Of a stretch of DNA of 49,773 bases, positions 35,403 to 44,038 are shown in pieces. Made by a program: the position numbers and the translations under genes. Each line of letters begins with the position of its first letter. Positions within the stretch are counted from its first letter, which is position 1. Under the pieces are notes generated by a model that ran no database searches, was not told the origin of the DNA, and worked only from the letters and a program-made list of their open reading frames with translations. The stretch comes from JBCCGE01 sp039029455 (GTDB lineage Bacteria; Pseudomonadota; Gammaproteobacteria; Arenicellales; Poriferihabitantaceae): NCBI GenBank assembly GCA_039029455.1, contig JBCCGE010000016.1:1-49773 (forward strand), read 5' to 3'.

Positions 35403-36098
35403 ATGGACAATTACGAATTCCTCAAATCGCTGCTGACAACGATCCCTCAGGACAGCCGCAATGTAACGCTGATCGGCTTTGTTATCGTACTGGTTATCTC
35501 GGTGATCATGGCCTACCTGATCGCCCACCTGTATTCGCGTTTTTTCGACGCTGAAACCACAGGTTCGCGCATTCACCGATCGTTTCCCCTCATGGGTCCG
35601 GCGGTTACAACTATTTTTCTGACCGTGCAGTACTCACTGCCATTGTCTCTGGGATTACTGGGCGCGCTCTCGATCGTGCGGTTCAGGACCCCCATTAAAG
35701 AACCCGAAGAAATCGGATTCATCCTTCTGGTCATTGCCTGTTCTATTTCTATCGCGACCTTCAACATTGCGTTTGCAGTCATTTTGTATGCGGTGACCTT
35801 TGCAGCACTCGGAGTGTTGAAAAATACCGGCATCATGTCCTCGCGGGTGCACAGCGGTCATGTGCTCACTCTCTCCCGAGCAAGTGAAGAGTCAGATGCT
35901 TCGCTGGATGATATTGAATCGATTCAGGCCCAGCTCGTTCAGCAACAGGTGCACTGTTCCGTCGCGACGTTACAGCATGGAGGCGGCGGGACTTTTGCGA
36001 CATTAAATATAAAGAACCGGGATATTGAAACCGTAAAGCTGGTCAATGGATTGCAGCAACAATACCCGCAGTGGAATTTCGAGGTCTATCGCGGTTAG
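35403..36098 (+). CDS. DUF4956 membrane protein
   Basis: 231 residues with three or four hydrophobic segments (NVTLIGFVIVLVISVIMAYL at 20-40, then about 65-95 and 105-140) and a soluble C-terminal tail. A conserved SIVRFRTPIKEPEEIGF loop joins the middle helices, a family hallmark. It lies 5 bp after the VTC gene and ends directly before the CotH start, so the three are one operon. Function unknown; it may anchor the VTC protein or move the product. Confidence 0.88.
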   Translation: MDNYEFLKSLLTTIPQDSRNVTLIGFVIVLVISVIMAYLIAHLYSRFFDAETTGSRIHRSFPLMGPAVTTIFLTVQYSLPLSLGLLGALSIVRFRTPIKEPEEIGFILLVIACSISIATFNIAFAVILYAVTFAALGVLKNTGIMSSRVHSGHVLTLSRASEESDASLDDIESIQAQLVQQQVHCSVATLQHGGGGTFATLNIKNRDIETVKLVNGLQQQYPQWNFEVYRG

Positions 36099-37973
36099 AT
36101 GCGCAGATTTTCACTCGCTCTTCTGGTCGCGCTTGTCGTCGGGGTCGGCCTTGTTATCGATCAGAAGTATTTCTCCGGCCTGCGAGCGGTGCATGCAACC
36201 AGTGGAGTTGACGAAGCCTACATTCGCAAAGGCGTTCTGGGAGAGATTCTTCGAAACGCCGGCTTGTTGCGGGTGTCTGATGAAACCGCTCATCTGGCGG
36301 CGCACCGTCTGTGCACGTCGGATGCCGAAATGTCTGCATTTGATCGTCACGATCAGGTTCGACTGAAAGTCGAAGCATTTTCAAAGTATCCTGAAACGGT
36401 TCGGCTCACGGTCGAAAACGGCAGCCGTCGCCCGCTGATTCGCGAGTGGAAAATAAAGCCGCGACTGAATCACTATTCATTCCCGGTTTTCGTTGATCCT
36501 GAGACGCCGCTGTCTTTAACATTCCACTCATCAGGCGAAAAATCCGTCCACCTGAAATCGTTTTCAATCGACGCACAATTTGGTCGGTCTTACGATCTGG
36601 TTGTCGACAACAAGGCCGTTAATGGCAGTGTTGTCACCGACTCTGAAATCAGGACGTCGGAATTCAGTCCGGGATTCACTGGCTGGGAGTTGAATCAATT
36701 CACGCCGAATCTGCGTTATGCACTCGATCATGGATTGCCGTCACATCTATTCAGTGGTGTTTTTCCAGGTAAGAAAAATCGCGGGCACTGTCGCTACGTC
36801 GCCAACATGCCGGTCTCCGTAAAGTGGAATTCTGCAGCGCCCACATTAACCAAAGTAGACCTGATGGTTGATCCGGATGACTTATTCGGTCCCCGGGGAA
36901 TCCTGGACAATGTCACTGAAAGAGGAAGATCGTGGGAAGTGCCTGCTGACATGGTCGTCGATAATGGCCGCATTGTTCAAAAACAACGCGTCGGTATTCG
37001 AACGCACGGTGGAATCCAGGGCCGAAGCCGGGGGATTTACAGCATCCGCGCCCATGCCAGAAAGCAATACGGGTCGAGCAGGCTTGATCCTTCGCTGCTG
37101 TTGAACTCGCAGGCCAATATTGATTTGAGTTCAATTGTCTTTAAATACACGGATCAGGCTAATGGCCCCATTGCGCAGGAATTTATACCCTATCTTCATG
37201 CAGTCGCACTTGATATTGGCCGCGAGGTCGGTGCTCTGGTTCCGCGGCACAATATGGTGTCCCTGTATCTGAATGGTGAATACGAGGGCATGCGTCTCGC
37301 GCTTGAGCACCCAAGTCCGGAAATGATTGAAAACTGGCTGAAGCACGACCGGTTTGCGCATTACGAATTAAAAAACTATGTCCATCCGGATATTTATCAC
37401 CGTTACTCGGTTTTGATGGCACGTGTACTCGGGGAAGAAGGTGAAGCCACGTTTGACGCCGCCACGACCTACATGTATCCGGAGAACATCATCAATGCGG
37501 CCATACTGTCTTCATACATTGCCGATGATGATCTTTGTCAGGGGCTGGAAGTGATGCTTGATAAAACCGCCGACCGCAAAGAAAAGTGGATCATCATCAA
37601 CTGGGATCTCGACCACGCTTTTTTCGTGTTCAATCAGGGTGCGAATCATGTGTCCGCCGAGAAATATCTGTACATCGATTCGACTACAGAGTCCTGTGTG
37701 CGAAGCCGCGTTTTGTTTCATCTGATAAAGGAATCGGCGCGGTTTCGCCAGCAATTCATCGACACCTATCGACAGAAACTGGCGGACGAACTTACACCAG
37801 AAAACATCAACCGCATCATCGATAAGTATGAGCAGCTGGACGCCGACTATTATGATGGGCGGTTCACGGAGAATCTCAACCTGCTGAGAACATACGCATC
37901 CGAAAGACCGCCCATAATCGAAGCGTTCCTTGATCATCTGGAGTCGAAGTACAAAAACTCTGCATCGGGTTGA
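36099..37973 (+). CDS. CotH-kinase-family protein
   Basis: 624-residue exported or membrane-anchored protein with an N-terminal hydrophobic segment (LALLVALVVGVGLVI). The kinase-like domain spans about 290-580, with VFKYTDQ, the LYLNGEYEGMRLALE strand, and the probable metal motif IINWDLDHAF. CotH proteins phosphorylate spore-coat proteins in Bacillus; here there is no sporulation context. The residues before 290 form a beta-rich region of unknown fold. The start codon abuts the DUF4956 stop, indicating translational coupling in the VTC-DUF4956-CotH operon. Confidence 0.87.
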   Translation: MRRFSLALLVALVVGVGLVIDQKYFSGLRAVHATSGVDEAYIRKGVLGEILRNAGLLRVSDETAHLAAHRLCTSDAEMSAFDRHDQVRLKVEAFSKYPETVRLTVENGSRRPLIREWKIKPRLNHYSFPVFVDPETPLSLTFHSSGEKSVHLKSFSIDAQFGRSYDLVVDNKAVNGSVVTDSEIRTSEFSPGFTGWELNQFTPNLRYALDHGLPSHLFSGVFPGKKNRGHCRYVANMPVSVKWNSAAPTLTKVDLMVDPDDLFGPRGILDNVTERGRSWEVPADMVVDNGRIVQKQRVGIRTHGGIQGRSRGIYSIRAHARKQYGSSRLDPSLLLNSQANIDLSSIVFKYTDQANGPIAQEFIPYLHAVALDIGREVGALVPRHNMVSLYLNGEYEGMRLALEHPSPEMIENWLKHDRFAHYELKNYVHPDIYHRYSVLMARVLGEEGEATFDAATTYMYPENIINAAILSSYIADDDLCQGLEVMLDKTADRKEKWIIINWDLDHAFFVFNQGANHVSAEKYLYIDSTTESCVRSRVLFHLIKESARFRQQFIDTYRQKLADELTPENINRIIDKYEQLDADYYDGRFTENLNLLRTYASERPPIIEAFLDHLESKYKNSASG

Positions 37974-37992
37974 TACTGGCAGACTTCGTTAG

Positions 37993-38483
37993 CTATGGTT
38001 GCAGGGATTTTTGCATCTCAGCGCATTCCATTCTGAGCCAGACCTCATTAGCAGGTCCGAATTCGGCAAATGCGTTTGTTTCACACCCGGACACAAAAAC
38101 ATGAGCGCGTTCGTCGTGATCCAGAGCACCATAGAATCTTGGATACGACCATCCATACCCCCACCGGAATGGCGTCGGCAAAAACGGAGTCCTCCCACTC
38201 TTACTCCCGCCAGCATCAATAACGCGATCTCAGGTTCTCCAACGGTGGACACACAACGTTTGAGTGATCGATCGGACTCAAGACGCTCGCTGTAGGTGCC
38301 GCCGCGCCAGTACTCAAAATCGTGTCGCTGACAACACATCAACCACAAACTGCGCTGTTCCGGTGTGCCGTCAGGGAACGCACTGCAACCGTCACTGGCG
38401 AACGGCTTAAGATTATCCGCGTTACCCAAAACCGGCATCGAAGAAAGGATTAACAGGTTAAAAAATAAAAATAGAGGCCTCAT
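37993..38483 (-). pseudogene. Phospholipase-A2-like exported protein with frameshift
   Basis: A signal peptide (LFLFFNLLILSSMPVLG) precedes FASDGCSAFPDGT, CCQRHDFEYWRGGT (the PLA2-like Cys-Cys-x2-His-Asp site) and LMLAGVRVGG. The reading frame then leaves the family; the expected continuation PTPFRWGYGWSYPRFYG is found in another frame, open to 37993. Adding one T to the T5 run (A tract at 38180-38184 on the plus strand) restores about 163 residues. So it is a frameshifted gene or a sequencing slip in a homopolymer. The ATG at 38483 overlaps the stop of the GFA gene (ATGA overlap), indicating coupled translation. Confidence 0.8.
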
Positions 38484-38932
38484 GTGTTTACAGCACAAAG
38501 CCCCTTTATTTCTGGCAGACAAACATTACGAATCCAGCGTTGTTTCCAGCGAGCGAGCTTTTCATCGCGTGACAGCGATTTAGGTGAAATGCTTTCATTT
38601 TTTGCCCAGCCATAGTCCTGAGACAGCGCATTGGCATTGACCGACGCGTAGTCCACATCATCAATTCTGGCAGAGATAAATAACAAGTCGCCGCATCGAC
38701 CGCAACACCAGAATCTGGCAATCAAATTCCCATGCTGACAAAGCTCCACTTGGGTTGTGTCGTCAACCGCAACCTGCAGTGACCCTTCGGGGTCCGAGAC
38801 GTACGACGCGTTGTGTCGGGTACAGAACCCGCAATCGCAGGCTCTCGGCGCAACATCACACGGGTTGAGATGGGTAATGTATAAAAAAGAGACGTTGCCG
38901 CACGAACACCCACCATTTAATTCACTTAACAC
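38480..38932 (-). CDS. GFA/CENP-V-type zinc protein
   Basis: 150-residue protein of the glutathione-dependent formaldehyde-activating (GFA) family. Zinc-binding Cys are arranged as GGCSCGNV, CDCGFCTRH and CCGRCG. GFA enzymes aid formation of S-hydroxymethylglutathione from formaldehyde, but most members are of unknown function. The GTG at 38932 is the best start. It overlaps the phospholipase-like gene by the ATGA junction. Confidence 0.85.
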   Translation of the reverse strand: MLSELNGGCSCGNVSFLYITHLNPCDVAPRACDCGFCTRHNASYVSDPEGSLQVAVDDTTQVELCQHGNLIARFWCCGRCGDLLFISARIDDVDYASVNANALSQDYGWAKNESISPKSLSRDEKLARWKQRWIRNVCLPEIKGLCAVNT

Positions 38933-39406
38933 TGTTTTGGACGTAAAGAAGATTTTTTCGGGTTATTCACTGGTTAGTTTACACGCCGGGTAAATCTCGT
39001 GAGCATCTAAAATACTGCATAAACGCTGAGGGTATTAGGACACAAACGACCGCTCCGAAATGCATGAACCGTTGATCCGGGCTGCCTTTAAGTCCGTGTC
39101 TTCGAATACTCTGGAATGGGTTTCAACGTCGTGCTGTTTAACCAACTCACAGATCAGTATTGAAGCTGCTGACCCACGACACATCAGGCATTTAATTTAA
39201 AATTATTGCATTTTTACAAATAGTTAGGCGCAATATTTGAACGTGGAAATCGCCTGAAATCGATAGCAGAACTGATACCGTACGCGTTGTATCCGTTCAC
39301 CGTATTGTTTACGATACTGGATGTGAGGGTCAGGGTGCGCTGCTCAGAGGCTATGGCGCATCCTGCAGAACCGTATTCTTATAAATTAATTCAGGTGAAG
39401 CGTCCC
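38933..39406. other. Gene-free stretch upstream of exported copy E
   Basis: About 470 bases between the divergent GFA gene and copy E. No coding sequence is convincing. A weak promoter may be present: TTGTAT, 17 bp, then TACGAT, starting near 39284. An AT-rich block with tttaatttaaaattattgc lies near 39190. I see no known RNA family. Confidence 0.45.
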
Positions 39407-40015
39407 ATGTCTGAGCATACATCCAAAGATAAGTCCATCGGAAACGGTGAAAAATCAAACCCCGTCCGACGAAAAGTTCTTGGTATTGCTGCCGCCGGCA
39501 GTATTACCGCACCCGCTGTCTGGAAAGCTCCGGTAGTCGATTCGATTGTGCTGCCGGTGCATGCTGAAACGACCGGTGGAGGCGGAGACCCGGGTGGCGG
39601 GACCACAGAGCCGCCTGCAACCACGTTGCCTCCATGCCTTGGTCGCGCTACTGACCCACCAACGTTCTGCGTCCGAGTCGAAAGTGACAATCCACTCTTC
39701 GATGTGGCTGATGTAAAAGGAATCGGTCCAAATCAACTTGGAGTGGATTTTAATCTGGCATTTCCTTCCGCCTGTTGTGACAGTGGATCAGGCAGCTGGC
39801 GAATTCTTTCGCCTTCCGCATTGGCGGGACAGTCCGGTAGCTTGTCATTTGAAGAAGAGGGAGACTGCCAGGCTTTTCCTACAACCGATATATCTGTACC
39901 CGGTGATCCTTCGGACTTGATAGGACAGACCCTTTCGATCGAACTGGATCTGGGAGCGTGCGCGGGTGTATGCACCATTTCGGGCACTATTATTGACTGC
40001 AACGAAGCGTTCTAA
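39407..40015 (+). CDS. Exported protein, twin-arginine LPAHA leader family (copy E)
   Basis: 202 residues, function unknown. The leader has RRKVLGIAAAG, then VWKAPVVDSIVLPVHAETT, a Tat-like signal with the family motif (PVHA instead of PAHA). A Gly/Pro/Thr linker follows. The mature domain is Cys-rich: PPTFCVRVES, SACCDSGSGSWRILSPSALAG, GDCQAF, LGACAGVCTI and IIDCNEAF. It is a tandem paralog of copy F, sharing CCDSG, SWRILSP and the C-x3-C near the end. The ATG at 39407 has AGGTGAAG upstream; the long reading from 39287 is rejected because it precedes the leader. Confidence 0.75.
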   Translation: MSEHTSKDKSIGNGEKSNPVRRKVLGIAAAGSITAPAVWKAPVVDSIVLPVHAETTGGGGDPGGGTTEPPATTLPPCLGRATDPPTFCVRVESDNPLFDVADVKGIGPNQLGVDFNLAFPSACCDSGSGSWRILSPSALAGQSGSLSFEEEGDCQAFPTTDISVPGDPSDLIGQTLSIELDLGACAGVCTISGTIIDCNEAF

Positions 40016-40069
40016 GCAATCACTCTGATCCAGTCTCCTTTGTAAAGCGTCACTTAACGAGTAAACGTC

Positions 40070-40684
40070 ATGAAACAACCTAACAACACCACACCCGCGT
40101 CTAACAAACGGCGAAAGATTCTTGGAGCGGCCATGACAGGAGGCGCCGCACTTCCTGTTGTCTGGAAGGCACCGGTGGTTGAAACCGTTGTACTGCCGGC
40201 ACATGCTGAAACCACCGGTCCGGGGGGCGATCCGACAGGCGGTACCACCATGCCACCGGAAACCTGCAATGGGACCTTTTCCCCCGGCATGTTCGTATGC
40301 GTTCAATTCAGATCGGGAATAATTATGGATGATAATCTGGTTTCCAGTGATGATTCAAAAGGCCCGTCAGATAGCTCATTCGGCGGAGTCAGCTTTACTA
40401 TTGATTTGCCCGAATCGTGCTGCGACAGCGGCAGCGTTCTCGGATCATGGCGAATCCTTTCGCCGGCCGCGCTTGCGGGTCAATCGGATTCATTTGAAGG
40501 TCGTGTTCACCAGGGAGACATAGGATGCGCCGCAGAAGTTGAGGATGACTTTAGCCTGGATCTGAGTGAAAACCAGGTAGATGCCCTGGTTGGACAAACT
40601 GCCGTGGTTGAAGTTGATGCCGGCGAATGCGGCGGTGTGTGCCAGTTTGCAACCACCATTATCAACTGCTCTCAGGCCTTCTAG
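40070..40684 (+). CDS. Exported protein, twin-arginine LPAHA leader family (copy F)
   Basis: 204 residues, tandem paralog of copy E, 55 bp downstream. The leader has KRRKILGAAM and VWKAPVVETVVLPAHAETT, followed by a Gly/Thr/Pro linker. Shared with E: ESCCDSGS, SWRILSPAALAGQS, and a closing ECGGVCQF and INCSQAF. Between the two, N-terminal parts of the domain diverge more than the Cys-rich end. A strong terminator follows, before the permease fusion gene. No enzyme or binding domain is recognised. The even Cys count of the mature part would fit disulfides after export. Confidence 0.75.
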   Translation: MKQPNNTTPASNKRRKILGAAMTGGAALPVVWKAPVVETVVLPAHAETTGPGGDPTGGTTMPPETCNGTFSPGMFVCVQFRSGIIMDDNLVSSDDSKGPSDSSFGGVSFTIDLPESCCDSGSVLGSWRILSPAALAGQSDSFEGRVHQGDIGCAAEVEDDFSLDLSENQVDALVGQTAVVEVDAGECGGVCQFATTIINCSQAF

Positions 40685-40723
40685 TCTGGGAAATCAACTC
40701 GCTGTGGATAGTGAGTCAGAATT

Positions 40724-40753
40724 AAAACAGGGTCGCTCTCGACCCTGTTTTTT
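40724..40753 (+). terminator. Terminator between exported copy F and the permease fusion
   Basis: Stem cagggtcg and cgaccctg (40728-40747) with loop ctct, extended by aaaa/tttt and a T run to 40753. It separates the E/F pair from the 40793 gene, so that gene needs its own promoter or read-through. Confidence 0.88.
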
Positions 40754-40792
40754 ATTTTGCACGTTATTAGAGACGTCTGGATCAACCAAAAC

Positions 40793-43700
40793 GTGAATTC
40801 TCTGCGGACAGAATGGTTACAGGACAAGCGAATTGTCCTTTCGGTTGTAGTGCTGATCACTATTGCCAGCTTTTTCTGGTTTGGATCCCGCTATCCTGAT
40901 CTGGGCGAAAAAGCCTCCATGGGTGGCGGCGTTGTGTTAGAGGATCCGCTGGGTTTTGAGGCGTTAATTTCCATTCATCCCGCCGACCCCTGGATCAAGC
41001 GTGTGATCTTCACCACGATAAACTGGGTCGACACCAACAAGCGCGGCATGTTTTTTGGGCTGTTGTTTGCGGCCATACTGATGACCGCCCTGCCCATGGT
41101 TCAGCATCGCATGGCGCGTGGGCGTTTTTCGAGTTCCCTGCTCGGAGCAGCTATTGGTGCCCCGCTCGGTGTCTGCGTGAACTGCGCAGCGCCCATTGCT
41201 CGTGGTATGCATGACGCTGGAACAAAACTGGAAACCACGTTGGCGGCGATGATCAGTTCGCCAACGCTCAATATCATCATACTCACGATGGTGTTCACGC
41301 TGCTTCCGCTGCACGTCGCCGCTGTAAAACTGGGAGTCACACTAATCCTCATTCTGTTGGCGATACCGCTGATGACCCGTTTGCTATTCCCGAATGATAT
41401 GGACGCCGGGAATTTCCGGAACATAGCGAACGCGATGAAAAGTACGCCGGGTGCCGATGTCTCACTTCCTGTTGGCATTATTTCACGCTGGCGACCGGCC
41501 ATCGTTTGGTTAACACGCGAGTACTTCCGAAATCTGTTTCGAATAGTTCGCCTGACCGTTCCGTTTATGCTGCTGGCCGGCTTTCTCGGCGCAATAGCCA
41601 TCACCGCAGTGCCCTGGGAACAGCTCGCTGAATGGCTGCCGCAGTCGGGTCACAGCATGCTGCTGGCCATGTTTGGCGTTGCATTATTTGGCGTCTTTTT
41701 GCCCATTCCCATAGCACTGGATGTGGTGATTTGTGCCGCTCTGCTCGCAGCGGGAATGCCGATCGGGTATGTCATGGTGTTGCTTATCAGTCTCGGCACC
41801 TTCAGCGTGTATTCTTACTTCATTGTGGGATCAGCAATTTCTTACCGGGTCGCCAATGCACTGACCATGCTGGTGATCCTGGCATCCGTCGCAGCGGGCA
41901 GCGCACTGACATGGTACGACAAACACACCGCACCCGAACGACGGGGCGTGCTGGTCAGAGCACTGCAGCACACACCGGATTCACTGCAGGCAACGACATC
42001 AGAAACCGTATCCAGCGCCAATACGTATTCAACACTGACAACCGAACTGGAATCGTTGCGGCGCAAATGGATGCCCGTGTTTTCGACCGGGATTTCGAGT
42101 CCGGAAATCTACTTTCAGCCTATGGAATCGCCCAGTGGACACGGGGAGCACACGCTATTCGATAAACAATATGGTGAGACATGGGGAATCGAACGCATAC
42201 CGGATAACATCACGGTGGCTGAAACCTACCTTGCCACCACTAACCGCCCGGTTGCTGCCGGCGACCTTCACAATGACGGCTGGCAGGATTTTGTTCTGAG
42301 CAATACAAACGGTTTGTATATCTACGCCAACATAGGAGGAAAGTCGTTCAAACGTCAGTCTGTCAAGATACCGCTGGCAACCGATGAATACGTTGCGTCA
42401 CTGGGATTAGCGGATACCAACGACGATGGCTGGCTGGATATATTCATATCCGTTTTTGGAAAAGGCAATTACATTCTCATCAATCGTGAAGGTGATTTTC
42501 TGGCGAGCGATATGATAACGATGCCAACGAGTGGTGCACTGGTGGTTAAATCTCCGGCGTTTGGTGATCTGGATCGCGATGGCGATCTGGATATCGCATT
42601 TGGCAACAACACCACCACCCGCGGTGGCTTCAAGATAACCGCGCCAAAAGAATCCTATAACTATCTGCTGTACAACGAAAATGGTGAGTATCGGGTGGAA
42701 ACTCAGCAATCCGAAATTCCCGGGGAAACGTTGTCAGGACTGTTGTCCGACATCAATATGGATGGGATGCTGGACTACATGGTGGGTAACGACTTCAATG
42801 TGCCTGACTATCTGTACTATGGCGATGTGCACGGACTGATACAAAAAGATCGAAATTCAGAGGTGTTTCCGCATACGGCGCATACCACCATGAGCTACGA
42901 CAGCGCCGACATCAACAACGATTTAATACCGGAAATCTACATTGGCCAGATCACCGGCAGTCAACCCGGCCAACTGGAGCAGATGCTCGTCGTCGACGAG
43001 ACGGAAATGTGTCACCAGGAACACACCGACCCTGAATATCTGGAAAAATGTCTGATTGACGCACCGATTTTCAAAACCGTTGCAAGAGCCCGACGCGGCA
43101 ATGATCCACTTCGATGCGAACACATTCAGCAACCCTGGGAAAAAGCAAACTGCGTTGCGCTCACCGTTTTATTTGGACCTGCGTTCGACTTTCGCAGAGA
43201 CTTCGACTGCGACAAATACCTCCACCCCTTTAAAACGTTTAATACACTCTGTAAAACCTGGCGCAAAGAAAATATTTTTCCTTCCCGTTCTGAGGAGTTC
43301 AAAACAATGCAGCAGATTCAGAACACCAACGTGCTGCTGTCTGCCCAATCCGACGACACCTTTGCAGATATTAGCGAGCAACTCGGGATCGAAATCGGCG
43401 GCTGGACGTGGAACGCCAAATTCGCTGATTTCGACAATGACGAATGGCAGGATCTCTACATTTCCAATGGTTTTCTCCCCTCAAAAAACCGGGAGAGCAA
43501 TATCTTTTACCATAATCGCGGCGGCCGTCACTTTATCGACCGAACTGTGGATGCCGGTCTGACCAATCACCTGCCATCCGGCTCCCATGCTGCCGTCGAT
43601 ATTGACAACGATGGAGATCTGGACATTGTGACTGCCAGCTTCGTCGGCCCCGTTTGGGTACACAAGAACAAGGAAGAGCGACACCACCGTCTGGCAATAG

Positions 43701-43990
43701 ACCTTCGGGACTTCCGGGGCAACCGTTTCGGCATCGGCAGCAAGGTTTTCATCTACTACGGTGACGACGGCGAAAGGAAACAGTACCGGGAACTGAAAGC
43801 CAGCGGGGGGTATCAGTCCTTTGATCCGCTGGTGGCTTATTTCGGTCTGGGTAACCATGATCGCATCCAGGCCATCCACGTTGAATGGTCAACCGGTGAA
43901 CGAGATGAAATCGAGGGTGAGTTTCTGGCGGGCAACTACTATCGTATTGTGCGGCCCGCTCTCGAATCGGGCACGGGTTCCGCAAACTAG
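40793..43990 (+). CDS. Fusion of DUF318-type permease with FG-GAP repeats and ASPIC/UnbV domain
   Basis: About 1065 residues, a membrane protein with a large outside domain. The first 400 residues are a permease of the YraQ/ArsP-like DUF318 family with about eight to ten helices and the signature GVCVNCAAPIARG and SSPTLNIIIL. The rest carries FG-GAP/VCBS repeats with Ca-binding loops (DTNDDGWLD, DLDRDGDLD, DINMDGMLD, DFDNDEWQD, DIDNDGDLD), closing with an ASPIC/UnbV domain (NRFGIGSKV, ASGGYQS, FGLG, VEWSTGE). The GTG at 40793 is chosen because the TTG at 40757 lies at the preceding terminator. Substrate unknown; the Cys motif hints at a metal or metalloid. Confidence 0.85.
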   Translation: MNSLRTEWLQDKRIVLSVVVLITIASFFWFGSRYPDLGEKASMGGGVVLEDPLGFEALISIHPADPWIKRVIFTTINWVDTNKRGMFFGLLFAAILMTALPMVQHRMARGRFSSSLLGAAIGAPLGVCVNCAAPIARGMHDAGTKLETTLAAMISSPTLNIIILTMVFTLLPLHVAAVKLGVTLILILLAIPLMTRLLFPNDMDAGNFRNIANAMKSTPGADVSLPVGIISRWRPAIVWLTREYFRNLFRIVRLTVPFMLLAGFLGAIAITAVPWEQLAEWLPQSGHSMLLAMFGVALFGVFLPIPIALDVVICAALLAAGMPIGYVMVLLISLGTFSVYSYFIVGSAISYRVANALTMLVILASVAAGSALTWYDKHTAPERRGVLVRALQHTPDSLQATTSETVSSANTYSTLTTELESLRRKWMPVFSTGISSPEIYFQPMESPSGHGEHTLFDKQYGETWGIERIPDNITVAETYLATTNRPVAAGDLHNDGWQDFVLSNTNGLYIYANIGGKSFKRQSVKIPLATDEYVASLGLADTNDDGWLDIFISVFGKGNYILINREGDFLASDMITMPTSGALVVKSPAFGDLDRDGDLDIAFGNNTTTRGGFKITAPKESYNYLLYNENGEYRVETQQSEIPGETLSGLLSDINMDGMLDYMVGNDFNVPDYLYYGDVHGLIQKDRNSEVFPHTAHTTMSYDSADINNDLIPEIYIGQITGSQPGQLEQMLVVDETEMCHQEHTDPEYLEKCLIDAPIFKTVARARRGNDPLRCEHIQQPWEKANCVALTVLFGPAFDFRRDFDCDKYLHPFKTFNTLCKTWRKENIFPSRSEEFKTMQQIQNTNVLLSAQSDDTFADISEQLGIEIGGWTWNAKFADFDNDEWQDLYISNGFLPSKNRESNIFYHNRGGRHFIDRTVDAGLTNHLPSGSHAAVDIDNDGDLDIVTASFVGPVWVHKNKEERHHRLAIDLRDFRGNRFGIGSKVFIYYGDDGERKQYRELKASGGYQSFDPLVAYFGLGNHDRIQAIHVEWSTGERDEIEGEFLAGNYYRIVRPALESGTGSAN

Positions 43991-44038
43991 AGGTTGCAAC
44001 CGGTTCAGTCGGTTTTTCTCCTGATTGATATCAGCCCG

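Noticed and set aside
43998..44014. Possible terminator after the permease fusion
   Set aside because: Only five-base arms (aaccg and cggtt) with a long loop; too weak to call despite a short T run.
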